Below are positions 1 to 9,225 of a DNA stretch of 64,000 nucleotides, piece by piece; the first letter of the stretch is position 1, and each line of letters begins with the position of its first letter. The stretch lies in NCBI GenBank assembly GCA_035765775.1, contig DASTWV010000023.1, positions 1 to 64,000 of the forward strand, written 5' to 3'. Origin of the DNA: Actinomycetota bacterium. Lineage in GTDB: Bacteria > Actinomycetota > CADDZG01 > JAHWKV01 > JAOPZY01. The position numbers were made by a program, and so were the translations under genes. Under the pieces are notes generated by a model, which saw nothing but the letters and a program-made list of their open reading frames with translations, searched no databases and was not told where the DNA came from.

Positions 1-45
1 CCCGGGAGGGGACCTCAAGGTGGATTTCGGACGGACCTCAGACGG

Positions 46-137
46 TTGGGCAGATCTGCTGGCCACCGCTGGGCAGTTTTCGTGGCCGCCAGCGGGCAGG
101 TTCGTGGCCGTCTACGGGCAGTTTTTCATGGCCGCTA
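46..137. repeat. IS21-type terminal repeat array (element end)
   Basis: Three adjacent imperfect repeats of 22-24 bp start at 60, 83 and 105. Each has the form TGGCC-N6/7-GGGCAG-N5. A fourth partial copy starts at 129 and half a copy lies at 46-59. Tandem copies of this TGGCC...GGGCAG type are typical of the ends of IS21-family elements in actinobacteria, outside istAB. No istB coding sequence is visible in the few bases to the left, so only the terminal region falls in the window. The family assignment is from memory of such ends; the repeats themselves are seen directly. Confidence 0.6.
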
Positions 138-403
138 ACAAACGGGCCGCACTGGCTCTCGGCCTTGCACTGAGCGTGGACCTTCGCCCGACTGCTTGAA
201 GCAATCCGGCCTCATCGGGATTGGCTCGCTTCAGGGACGTACCGCGACGACGATCCCAGATGCTCACGCGTTTGCTCACACGCGGGCCATAACAGGGCGG
301 ATCAGAGCGGACAGAACAACATGTGACGGGCGCCCTCTGAGTAGCTGACGCCCAGGTCAGGACACGTTTTGCCTGGTCAGGAGGCAAATGTGTTCCGGCA
401 CCC
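138..403. other. Non-coding stretch with tandem TGCTCAC motifs
   Basis: No credible coding sequence was found here; the open frames lack family resemblance and have poor codon structure. Two close direct copies of TGCTCAC start at 261 and 273, followed by CGCG. Similar short repeats often lie beside phage or ICE integrase genes in actinobacteria, so this may be an arm-type site, but no integrase gene is in the window. The 453-655 stretch, beyond the tRNA fragment, also shows nothing recognisable apart from an AT-rich patch near 470-490. Confidence 0.3.
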
Positions 404-452
404 CCTTCCGACTGTTAATCCGGCAGGCAGGGTTCGAGACCCTGGCGGCCCA
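404..452 (+). pseudogene. 3' fragment of a tRNA-Asn-like gene
   Basis: The stretch contains an anticodon loop CTGTTAA (anticodon GTT, Asn), a perfect T arm (CAGGG, loop TTCGAGA, CCCTG) and an acceptor-like 3' strand GCGGCCC followed by A. The anticodon stem has one C-C mismatch. No D arm or matching 5' acceptor strand (GGGCCGC) is found upstream, so this is not an intact tRNA. Detached tRNA 3' ends are commonly left by site-specific integration at tRNA genes. That reading is an inference, supported by the tandem TGCTCAC motifs about 130 bp upstream. Confidence 0.5.
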
Positions 453-655
453 CAGTGTAGAGATCCGCTGATATATGTATTTGCATATCTAGACGGGTAG
501 GTCGGCTCCCACGAGAACCGTCGTGCTCACGCGCGTTGCCGGACCGGCGTTCGGAGATGGGCGGAGCAGATGCCCGCTCGGCAGCCCGGAACTACCTCCG
601 GCGTGGCCGCCGTTTGCGCTCGACGCCGACCACGAGGCCCACGAGCCCGCGGAGG

Positions 656-821
656 CCCGGCCGGCGAAGTGATGGCCCACACACAGCGCCGGAGTAGAGC
701 CCCGGGTTGATGCCGCAGAACAACACGATCAGGCCGGGGCCGGCCACGTCGCCGATCGTCGATCCTTCCGCCGTCTCGAGCTGCTGGCGGGTCGGGCGCC
801 AGGGGGTCGGCGCCGAAAGGC
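656..821 (-). pseudogene. mug: Remnant of mismatch-specific DNA glycosylase (Mug/TDG)
   Basis: On the minus strand, directly downstream of serC, the translation reads RPTRQQLE...GLIVLFCGINPGLYSGAV, the N-terminal uracil-binding region of Mug/TDG glycosylases (GINPG motif). The next family residues, GHHFA, are present but in another frame. The DNA reads GCTGTGTGTGGGCC, where removing four bases would restore the frame, so a 4-nt TGTG duplication near 677-686 breaks the gene. After HHFAG the sequence no longer resembles the family, so the 3' two thirds are lost as well. No good start codon precedes the homologous part. Intact Mug removes uracil or thymine from G:U/G:T mismatches; this copy cannot. 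Confidence 0.7.
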
Positions 822-2012
<1,191 letters not shown>

Positions 2013-2190
2013 TCAAGCGCTCGGGGGCCGCTCCATGGGGCAGGTGGTCAGCTCCTTCGAGACGACCAACTAAGAGCCGATGATTCGCGGTTTCTCGCGA
2101 CTGGGTCTCCAGGCACGATTGTATGCCGACGGCTCCTAGCGCGGGTCTGGCACGATAGGTTCTCGCCTCGCCGCTAATCACTCTGGTTTA

Positions 2191-2600
2191 TTACGCCACA
2201 GGCTCGATTGTTTGTTGGAAATCGGCCTCGTAGTAGTCGGCCTCCGCCGCACTTTTCAGGTGCTGGGGGACAAACGCCCGCTGGCCGATGCCCGGTTCCC
2301 GGAGGCGCTCGGCGACCAGCGCCCGCACCGTGGACTCGGCCACCGGGGAATCAAGCTCGTCGGCCACCCGCTGCCAGATCCGGCGGGCGGTATGGCGCTG
2401 CTTTCTCGGTGCCTTGTCGTCGACCAGGATCGCCTCGACGAAGGTCCCGATCTCCGGGGTCAGCACCGGGCTGGTGCGCTCCGGCACCTTGTGCTCCGGC
2501 GGAACGGAGGACTCGATGGCCTAGCGGACCGTCCACCGGTGTACCTGGTACTTGCGGGAAATGAGCGTACCCCCATGCCCTGTGGCTGCTCTGAGCCTGG
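2191..2600 (-). pseudogene. istA: IS21-family transposase IstA, N-terminal fragment
   Basis: The minus-strand translation contains [13 protein letters not shown], a stop, then [45 protein letters not shown] and [14 protein letters not shown]. This order matches the N-terminal HTH and linker of IS21-family IstA transposases. An in-frame TAG (CTA at 2521-2523) replaces the expected CAG after WTVR. The frame then ends at 2191, well before the DDE catalytic domain, and no istB helper ATPase follows. It is therefore a dead fragment. Together with the terminal repeats at 46-137 it suggests repeated IS21 insertions around serC. The 2601-2886 stretch upstream has no recognisable gene. Confidence 0.75.
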
Positions 2601-2886
2601 CCGCCCTGCCGGACGGGCTCGCCGAGCCCCCGGTAGGAAGCCCGATCTAGCTTCAGGTTCCTCTTCCGCGCGCCCGTCGGGCCCTGCGCCCGCGTCCACG
2701 GTACTGGGCGCCCTAGCGGTGACATCGTCAACCCGTGCAGACGGGCTATCGGGAGGCAATAGCTCGCTAGGTCCGCCCCTGTTTTGGCTGTGGCCACACC
2801 GGGCATATAGCGCCTCGTCGTCGCCCCGGCTCTGGCGGTCGACTGCAGTCCCCCGCATAGCGTCACGGGCGGATCGAGGAGGAACG

Positions 2887-4497
2887 GTGGCGGACATCGT
2901 GGGTCGGACCGTCGAGCTGGAAATCGTCGGCGGCACCGTCGAGGGTGAAGCTGACCAGGTGCTGACCGACCAGGCGTGTGCATTCGTCGCCGACCTTCAT
3001 CGCCGGTTCGAACCGGCCCGTCGGCGGCTGCTCGCCGCCCGGGCTGAGCGCCAGCGGCGCCTCGATGCCGGCGAGCGCCCGGAGTTCCGGCCCGACACCG
3101 CTGCGGTGCGCGCCGGGGACTGGCGGGTCGCCCCAGTCCCCAGCGACCTCGCCGACCGGCGGGTCGAGATCACCGGCCCCGTCGAGCGCAAGATGATGAT
3201 CAACGCGCTGAACTCCGGCGCCCGGGTCTTCATGGCCGACTTCGAGGATTCCCTGTCGCCGACGTGGGCCAATGTCGTAAACGGCCAGCGGAACCTGCAG
3301 GACGCCGTCCGCCGGACGATCACCTACACCGCTCCCGACGGGCGCCACTACTCGCTCGAGCAGAACGTTGCGACGCTGGTCGTGCGGCCGCGCGGCTGGC
3401 ATCTCCACGAGAAGCACGTCCGGGTGGCGGGCGAGCCGGTGTCGGCGAGCCTCTTCGACTTCGGCCTGGCGTTCTTCCACAACGCGCGTGAACTCGTCGA
3501 CCGTGGTTCCGGGCCCTACTTCTACCTGCCCAAGCTGGAGAGCCACGAAGAGGCTCGGCTCTGGAACGAGGTGTTCCTCGCCGCCCAGGAGGCCCTCGGC
3601 CTGCCCGCCGGAACCGTGAAGGCGACCGTGCTCATCGAGACGATCCTCGCCGCCTTCGAGATGGAGGAGATCCTCTTCGAGTTGCGCGAGCACGCCGGCG
3701 GCCTCAACGCCGGGCGGTGGGACTACATCTTCAGCGTCATCAAGAAGTTCCACCAGGACCCGGGCTTCGTCCTGCCGGATCGGGCGCGGGTGACGATGGC
3801 TGTCCCCTTCATGCGGGCCTACACAGAGCTTATGGTGGCCACGTGCCACCGGCGCGGAGCCCATGCCATCGGCGGGATGGCGGCGTTCATCCCCAACCGC
3901 CAGGACCCGGAGGTCACCGAGGCTGCCCTCGCCGGCGTACGGGCGGACAAGCTCCGTGAAGCCGCTGCCGGCTTCGATGGGACCTGGGTGGCGCACCCCG
4001 ATCTGCTGCCGACGGCCGCCCAGGTGTTCGACGACACGCTGGGTGACCGTCCCAACCAGCTCGACCGCCTGCGGGAGGACGTCAAGGTGACCGGGGAGGA
4101 ACTGCTGGCTGTCGCCGATACCCCCGGTGAGGTGACGGAGCCGGGCGTCCGGACCAACGTGAGCGTCGGCATCCAGTACCTGGAGTCCTGGCTGCGAGGG
4201 GTGGGGGCGGCCGCGATCGCCAACCTCATGGAGGACGCCGCCACCTGCGAGATCTCGCGGGCACAGCTCTGGCAATGGCACCACCACGCGGCTCGCCTCG
4301 ACGACGGGCGGGTGGTAACCCCACAGCTCATCGGTGAGATTGCCGACGACGAGTTGGCGCGGCTCGAGGCCGCCCTGGGCCCCGAGGTGTTCGCCCAGGG
4401 CCGGTTCGGCGAGGCGCGCCGCCTTTTCGAGCAGGTCGTCCTCGAGGAACCCCTGGTCGAGTTCCTCACACTGCCCGCCTACGAAGAGCTGCCGTAG
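2887..4497 (+). CDS. aceB: Malate synthase A
   Basis: Predicted 536 aa. Condenses glyoxylate and acetyl-CoA to malate, the second step of the glyoxylate shunt. Clear family blocks are [30 protein letters not shown], the [16 protein letters not shown] region, [33 protein letters not shown] and [10 protein letters not shown]. The C-terminal end reads [11 protein letters not shown]. The catalytic Asp/Glu residues are expected in these conserved blocks. The length fits the A form (about 530 aa), not the 720 aa G form. The GTG start follows a GGAGGA ribosome site; longer open-frame residues upstream are unrelated. No isocitrate lyase gene is in the window. The gene stands alone between mobile-element debris and a degenerate tRNA. 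Confidence 0.95.
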   Translation: MADIVGRTVELEIVGGTVEGEADQVLTDQACAFVADLHRRFEPARRRLLAARAERQRRLDAGERPEFRPDTAAVRAGDWRVAPVPSDLADRRVEITGPVERKMMINALNSGARVFMADFEDSLSPTWANVVNGQRNLQDAVRRTITYTAPDGRHYSLEQNVATLVVRPRGWHLHEKHVRVAGEPVSASLFDFGLAFFHNARELVDRGSGPYFYLPKLESHEEARLWNEVFLAAQEALGLPAGTVKATVLIETILAAFEMEEILFELREHAGGLNAGRWDYIFSVIKKFHQDPGFVLPDRARVTMAVPFMRAYTELMVATCHRRGAHAIGGMAAFIPNRQDPEVTEAALAGVRADKLREAAAGFDGTWVAHPDLLPTAAQVFDDTLGDRPNQLDRLREDVKVTGEELLAVADTPGEVTEPGVRTNVSVGIQYLESWLRGVGAAAIANLMEDAATCEISRAQLWQWHHHAARLDDGRVVTPQLIGEIADDELARLEAALGPEVFAQGRFGEARRLFEQVVLEEPLVEFLTLPAYEELP

Positions 4498-4737
4498 GCT
4501 TACCCCTAGACTTTGGTCGGCCCGCCCGGGCGCCCGCCGGTGAGACCCAATCGAATGCCTGCTCGGGTCTGGTCCTACTCGCTGCCGCGGTCCTGCCGAG
4601 AATCCCTGAAGCCGGGCGCCGGCGGCTGGGATGTCCTCTTACTGCGGGAAGTGGGCTTCTCGGGGAGGGCTGACGGGACGTTGCCTTTGCTGCGACGGCC
4701 GTCGGCCGACTGGGCCCGGCCGCACGCTCGGCAGAGG

Positions 4738-4811
4738 TGCGCCCGGAGGGATTCGAACCCCCGACCCTCGGTTGAGAAGTCCGACGCTCTATCCAGCTGG
4801 ATACCGGGTGA
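4738..4811 (-). pseudogene. Degenerate tRNA-Arg (anticodon TCT)
   Basis: The 3' half is tRNA-like: GGTCGGGGGTTCGAATCCC (T arm and T loop) followed by TCCGGGCGCA. The D-arm part CCAGCTGGATAGAGC is also recognisable. The 5' acceptor strand reads CACCCGG where GCGCCCG is needed to pair with CGGGCGC. The D arm is one base short and the anticodon stem has an A-A mismatch, giving the loop CTTCTCA. This looks like a decayed copy or the residue of an attachment site. The rest of the 4498-4961 intergenic stretch shows no gene. Confidence 0.55.
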
Positions 4812-4961
4812 TGGTAGCCACACTGGCCCGAAGGGTGGCTCGCAGGCTTGTCCGCAACGTCGCTTTCCGTAAGGATGTCATCGGGCAATGATCCGCCTCT
4901 GTGGGAACCCACGGACCAGGCGCATCACAGTTGGACGAACCGACTAGGCGGAGGGACAAAC

Positions 4962-6782
4962 GTGATCCAATCGCTCACGACGCCGCACTTCAAATTGCAG
5001 TACGACGACACCAAGACCCCCAACGGCCAGCAGCTCATCCAGGCGTTGCAACAGACCTGCGAGGGCGACTATGCGCGGCTGAAGGAGATGTTCGGCGCGG
5101 AGCCATCGGCCCAGGTGACGGTGACGGTCGACAACGGCGTCGGTGGCCAGGAAAACGGCAAGGACATCACCCACGACGGCGACGCCGGACGTGGGTCGAG
5201 CGGCGACTTCGACTACCTGCGGAATTCGTTCATCGCCGAACTCGCCGAGATATTCATGTATGCCCAGAACAAGCAGTGGAACCCCGCGGACAGCAAAGGG
5301 GAGGCGTTATCGAGGGTGCTGGCCCAGTTCTTCTATCCGGGTGGACAGCAGCCGAGCTTCACCGTGCACCAGTGGGTCGACGACCTGCCAGACGGCCAAA
5401 CCCCCACCAAGGACGGACTACACACCGGCCCGGAAGGTCTGGAGGACTGGATTTCGAACACCGACGACAACGACACCAGGGCAAAGTCCATCGGCTGCGG
5501 CGTGGCCTTCCTCCACTACCTGCACTACCACGTCGGCTACTCGTTCAAGGAGATCGTATCCATGGCGGGTGCAACCCTCGAGGACATCTACCGGGGACTG
5601 ACGGGCTCGTCAGGGGGATTCCAGCCTTTCGCCGCTCTTGTTCGCCAGACGTTCCCCAAGGGCCAGCCCTCAAATCTCAACGGCGACAACAAGACGCCGA
5701 ACTCCGACCAGTTCTTCCCGCTGCCGAGCAACTCCTTCTCGTCAGGGTTCCTCATCCAGGGTCACTTCGGGGCCAAGGGCAACTTCGAGGTCGTGGTCCC
5801 GGACGTTGCCGGCCTCTCGCACTACGACCGCAACAACGACGACCCCAACCTGCCCTGGAGCGGCCCTTTCAGCTTCGGAAGTCAACTCGGACGCATCGAT
5901 GGCCCCGTCAGCCTCATCCAGTCGAACTACGGCCTGCCGGGCAATCTCGAGGTGGTGGCGGTCGCGGGTTCAGACCTGGTGAGTTTCTGGCGTGACTCGG
6001 GGCCGGCCTTTACCTGGAACGGTCCCTACACCATCCACCAGGGAGTGCGAGATGTGCCGGCCCTCGTGCAGAGTCGGTTCGGGCAGCGGGGCAACTTCGA
6101 GGTCGTCGCGCCGGTTCTTGACGGGCTGATCCACCTCTGGCGCAACAACGATGACCCGGCGATGCCCTGGAGCGACCCCACGCCCTTTGGTGCCGGGATC
6201 GGGCTGGTCGATGCGGTGTGCATGATCCAGAGCGACTATGGCGTCCCCGGCAACCTCGAGGTCATCGCCCGAGTCGCTGACCAGCTCTTTCACTTCTGGC
6301 GGGATTCCGGTCCGAACGCGAGCTGGAAGGGCCCATTCCCCATCCTCGCCGGGATCACCGGCGGACCGGCGGGAGCCGCGTGGCGACCCAACCTGTCGCT
6401 CATCCAAAGTCGTTTCGGCCGCCAGGGCAATTTCGAGCTCGTCGCACCAGCTCGTAACGGCGGCATCGTCCACGTGTGGCGCAACAACGATGACCCCGCC
6501 ATGCCGTGGAGCGCGCCAACGGTTTTCGGCACCGACCTAGGGCAGGTCGACGCAGTCAGCGTCATCCAGAGCAACTACGGAGACCTCGGCAACCTCGAGG
6601 TGGTAGCAAAGGTTGGGGATGAGCTCGCCAGCTTCTGGCGCGGTGACGGCCCAGATCTGGTGTGGAACGGCCCCAATGTCTTTGCGAGCGGGCCCCACAC
6701 TGGCGGGGGCGGGTCCGGCGGCGGCGGGTCCGGCGGTGGGGGAAGCGGCGGCGGGGGCGGCCATCCGCCCCACGAGCAGTGA
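4962..6782 (+). CDS. Six-repeat beta-propeller-like protein with Gly/Ser tail
   Basis: Predicted 606 aa, no signal peptide or membrane segment seen. Residues 1 to about 260 form a mixed domain (TPHFKLQYDD, FIAELAEIFMY, LHYLHYHVGYSF) that I cannot name; it lacks a HExxH motif. Residues about 262-585 are six repeats of about 50 aa in two alternating types. Type A has GNFEVV followed by RNNDDP...PWS; type B has QSNYG..GNLEVVA followed by FWRDSGP...WNGP. Three A-B pairs suggest a six-bladed propeller of the lectin-like or integrin-like kind. The C-terminus is three GGGGS units, then GGGGGHPPHEQ. The GTG start is chosen because GGCGGAGGG precedes it; upstream in-frame residues cross the tRNA remnant. 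The function is unknown; carbohydrate or surface binding is only a fold-based guess. Confidence 0.75.
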   Translation: MIQSLTTPHFKLQYDDTKTPNGQQLIQALQQTCEGDYARLKEMFGAEPSAQVTVTVDNGVGGQENGKDITHDGDAGRGSSGDFDYLRNSFIAELAEIFMYAQNKQWNPADSKGEALSRVLAQFFYPGGQQPSFTVHQWVDDLPDGQTPTKDGLHTGPEGLEDWISNTDDNDTRAKSIGCGVAFLHYLHYHVGYSFKEIVSMAGATLEDIYRGLTGSSGGFQPFAALVRQTFPKGQPSNLNGDNKTPNSDQFFPLPSNSFSSGFLIQGHFGAKGNFEVVVPDVAGLSHYDRNNDDPNLPWSGPFSFGSQLGRIDGPVSLIQSNYGLPGNLEVVAVAGSDLVSFWRDSGPAFTWNGPYTIHQGVRDVPALVQSRFGQRGNFEVVAPVLDGLIHLWRNNDDPAMPWSDPTPFGAGIGLVDAVCMIQSDYGVPGNLEVIARVADQLFHFWRDSGPNASWKGPFPILAGITGGPAGAAWRPNLSLIQSRFGRQGNFELVAPARNGGIVHVWRNNDDPAMPWSAPTVFGTDLGQVDAVSVIQSNYGDLGNLEVVAKVGDELASFWRGDGPDLVWNGPNVFASGPHTGGGGSGGGGSGGGGSGGGGGHPPHEQ

Positions 6783-6807
6783 GCTGACGTTCCGCTCAGA
6801 GATCGAC

Positions 6808-7449
6808 GTGGATCGCCTCCCGGCAGTACCGCCTCCCCGCCCTCGCTCCGGGGGCTTCGACGAGTCCTACAACCACACCCCGCCCTGGGACATCGGCCGG
6901 CCCCAACCCGCCCTGGCGGCCCTGGCGGCCAGCGGGCAGATTCGGGGACGGGTGCTGGACGTCGGCTGCGGCACCGGTGAGCACACCCTGATGGCCGCCG
7001 GGCTGGGCCTGGTGGCGGTGGGGATCGACCAGCAGCCCCGGGCGATCGAGAAGGCACGTGCCAAGGCGGCAGAGCGTGACCCCGGCAGAAAGCTGACCGT
7101 GAACTTTGAGGTGGGCGACGCCCTAGACCCCGTCGTGCTGGCGGCGGCGGGGCCCTTCGACACCGTCTTGGACTGCGGCCTCTTCCACGTCTTCGACGAC
7201 CCCGACCGCCCCGTCTTCGCCCGCGCGCTGGCGGCGGCCACGGCGCCCGGCGCCCACTACTTCCTGTTGTGCTTCAACGAGCACGTCCCCGGCGACTGGG
7301 GGCCCAGGCGGGTCACGCAGGCCGAGATCCACGCCACCTTCTCCGCCGATGCCGGCTGGCGGGTGGATGGCATCGAAGCCGCCTCCTTCAGCGTGCTCCT
7401 GGCCCCCGATGGCGTGCCCGCCTGGCTGGCGGCACTGACCCGTCTCTAG
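6808..7449 (+). CDS. Class I SAM-dependent methyltransferase
   Basis: Predicted 213 aa Rossmann-fold methyltransferase. Motif I VLDVGCGTGEHT binds S-adenosylmethionine, the acidic end of strand 2 is GIDQQP, and motif IV reads DTVLDCGLFHVF. The N-terminus SYNHTPPWDIGRPQPAL resembles small-molecule methyltransferases of the thiol/thiopurine type, including the WDIG start. The substrate cannot be read from the sequence. The start is uncertain: GTG at 6808 has only a weak AGAG upstream, but longer starts would overlap the Gly/Ser-coding tail of the preceding gene. It lies 25 bp downstream of that gene and may be co-transcribed. Confidence 0.8.
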   Translation: MDRLPAVPPPRPRSGGFDESYNHTPPWDIGRPQPALAALAASGQIRGRVLDVGCGTGEHTLMAAGLGLVAVGIDQQPRAIEKARAKAAERDPGRKLTVNFEVGDALDPVVLAAAGPFDTVLDCGLFHVFDDPDRPVFARALAAATAPGAHYFLLCFNEHVPGDWGPRRVTQAEIHATFSADAGWRVDGIEAASFSVLLAPDGVPAWLAALTRL

Positions 7450-7479
7450 GATTCCAGCCTGCTCCTTGTCGATCGTGCG

Positions 7480-8439
7480 CTACCCCCGCGCAGTGGCACC
7501 CGAGGCGACAATCTGCTCGGCGGCCTCGCCAGCGGCGGCCAGGAGCGCCGACGTGGTGCTCCCCTCCCCCTGCCCCATCACCACGCCGACCGCAGTCAGC
7601 GAACGCCCGCCGACCGTCACTCGGGTGAGGAAGGCTAAGCACCCTCCGGCCGCAGAGTCTGACCCAGTCTTGCCAACATAGCCTTCGCCGATCAGTGGAT
7701 TGAAGTTAGTGACCGTACCGGCCACCGGAAGCGTCACGGCGGCCATCGAGACGATCTCGCCGAAGACGGGGGAGCGCATCGCCTGCTGGAAGACGCGCAG
7801 CTGGTCGGCAGCGGTGGAGACCGTGCCCGGATCGAACCCACTCGGATCGGTGTAGGTCGTCTGGCCCATCCCGAGTGCGCGGGCCTCGGCGTTCATCTCG
7901 GCCAGGAATCGGGTCTCGCTTCCCGCCACCTCGTCGGCAAGCATCCCGGCGATGTTGTCGCCGGATGGGATCAGCAACGCTTCCAGCAGCTGTCGCTCGG
8001 TCAGCCGCTCGCCGGCGTGCACCGCTACGACCGACTGGTGCTGGGCGGCGTCCTTCGCCTCGGCCCGAGCCTGGGCGGCGGTGACGGTGACCGTGAACCC
8101 GTCCTGTGCACCGCTCAGCGGGTAGCTCTTGAGGGTCAGGTAGGCGGTCATCACCTTTGCCAGGCTGGCGATCGGGGCTGGCCGTTCGTCCGGGCTGGCT
8201 GCCGGCTGGCCATCGCCCAGCACATACGCCGCCTGTCCACGCGCCGGCCAGGCAATCGTGGCCGGTTGTTCGTCCGTCCCGGCTGCCGGCGGGCCGTCCG
8301 TGCCATTGCGCAGCTGGGGGGCTGCCGAGACCGCCCGGGCAGCCACAAGGGCGAGACAAGCGAGGCCGGCGAGGCCGGCGACGAGTGCGGTCGGTCGGGT
8401 ACGGCGGGCCGCCGGTCGTGCTGGTGCGCTGCGGGTCAC
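7480..8439 (-). CDS. D-alanyl-D-alanine carboxypeptidase (peptidase S11)
   Basis: Predicted 319 aa penicillin-binding enzyme that trims the terminal D-Ala of peptidoglycan stem peptides outside the membrane. An N-terminal hydrophobic segment (about residues 18-40) is a signal sequence or anchor. The three active-site motifs are present: SxxK as ASLAKVMTAY, the SxN position as SGDN, and KTG as YVGKTGSD. The SGD form is common in actinobacterial S11 enzymes. A Pro/Ala-rich stretch precedes the catalytic domain. It is transcribed convergently with the methyltransferase gene and divergently from the response regulator, separated from the latter by about 85 bp. The family is otherwise normal in length except that no C-terminal amphipathic domain is evident. 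Confidence 0.9.
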   Translation of the reverse strand: MTRSAPARPAARRTRPTALVAGLAGLACLALVAARAVSAAPQLRNGTDGPPAAGTDEQPATIAWPARGQAAYVLGDGQPAASPDERPAPIASLAKVMTAYLTLKSYPLSGAQDGFTVTVTAAQARAEAKDAAQHQSVVAVHAGERLTERQLLEALLIPSGDNIAGMLADEVAGSETRFLAEMNAEARALGMGQTTYTDPSGFDPGTVSTAADQLRVFQQAMRSPVFGEIVSMAAVTLPVAGTVTNFNPLIGEGYVGKTGSDSAAGGCLAFLTRVTVGGRSLTAVGVVMGQGEGSTTSALLAAAGEAAEQIVASGATARG

Positions 8440-8523
8440 GCCCCCCAGTCAAGCTAGCGCCGCGTTGCCCCGACGTATGTAGTTTCTGATACACCGACGA
8501 TAGGCCCCGGGTCATAGCATCGT

Positions 8524-9225
8524 GTGAGCGTGCGTGTGTTGATCGTGGAGGACGAACCCTTCATGGCGGAAGCCATCCGCGATGGCCTCCGCCTGGAGGC
8601 GATCGCCGCCGACATCGCCGGGGACGGTGTCACTGCTCTGGGCCTGCTGAGCGTCAATGCCTACGACATCGCCGTCCTCGACCGCGACATCCCCGGCCCC
8701 TCGGGCGACGAGATCGCCGGGCATATCGTCGGGTCGGGCAGCGGCATGCCGATCCTGATGCTCACCGCTGCCGACCGGCTCGACGACAAGGCCTCCGGGT
8801 TCGGACTCGGCGCCGACGACTACCTCACGAAGCCGTTCGAGCTCCGAGAGCTGGTGCTCCGCCTCAGAGCGCTCGACCGCCGGCGCGGCCACAACCGACC
8901 ACCCGTGCGAGAGATCGCCGGCCTGCGGCTGGATCCCTTCCGCCGGGAGGTCTACCGTGACGGCCGGTACGTGGCTCTCACCCGGAAGCAGTTCGCCGTG
9001 CTCGAAGTTCTCGTCGGCGCCGAGGGCGGTGTCGTCAGCGCCGAGGATCTCCTGGAACGGGCCTGGGACGAGAACGCCGACCCCTTTACCAACGCTGTGC
9101 GCATCACCGTGTCGGCCCTGCGCAAACGATTGGGCGAGCCCTGGATCATCGCCACCGTCGCAGGCCTCGGGTACCGCATCAGCACACAACCCGCTGCCCC
9201 GGGTGGAGAGGGAGACCGTGGATAG
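8524..9225 (+). CDS. OmpR-family response regulator
   Basis: Predicted 233 aa. The receiver domain (1 to about 120) has the acidic pair EDE at 9-11, phospho-acceptor Asp53 in VLDRD, and the LTKPF lysine. The C-terminal winged-helix domain reads LTRKQFAVLEVLV...ITVSALRKRLG...VAGLGYRI, as in OmpR/PhoB regulators. The start is GTG followed by SVRVLIVEDE. The 3' end overlaps the histidine kinase gene by 8 bp, so both are translated from one message. The stimulus and targets are unknown; the adjacent divergent carboxypeptidase is a plausible cell-envelope target, which is inference. Confidence 0.93.
   Translation: MSVRVLIVEDEPFMAEAIRDGLRLEAIAADIAGDGVTALGLLSVNAYDIAVLDRDIPGPSGDEIAGHIVGSGSGMPILMLTAADRLDDKASGFGLGADDYLTKPFELRELVLRLRALDRRRGHNRPPVREIAGLRLDPFRREVYRDGRYVALTRKQFAVLEVLVGAEGGVVSAEDLLERAWDENADPFTNAVRITVSALRKRLGEPWIIATVAGLGYRISTQPAAPGGEGDRG

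Noticed and set aside
2791-2807. Single TGGCCAC...GGGCA match near 2791, possible second IS21 end
   Set aside because: Only one copy, not inverted relative to the left array, and flanked by unrelated sequence.
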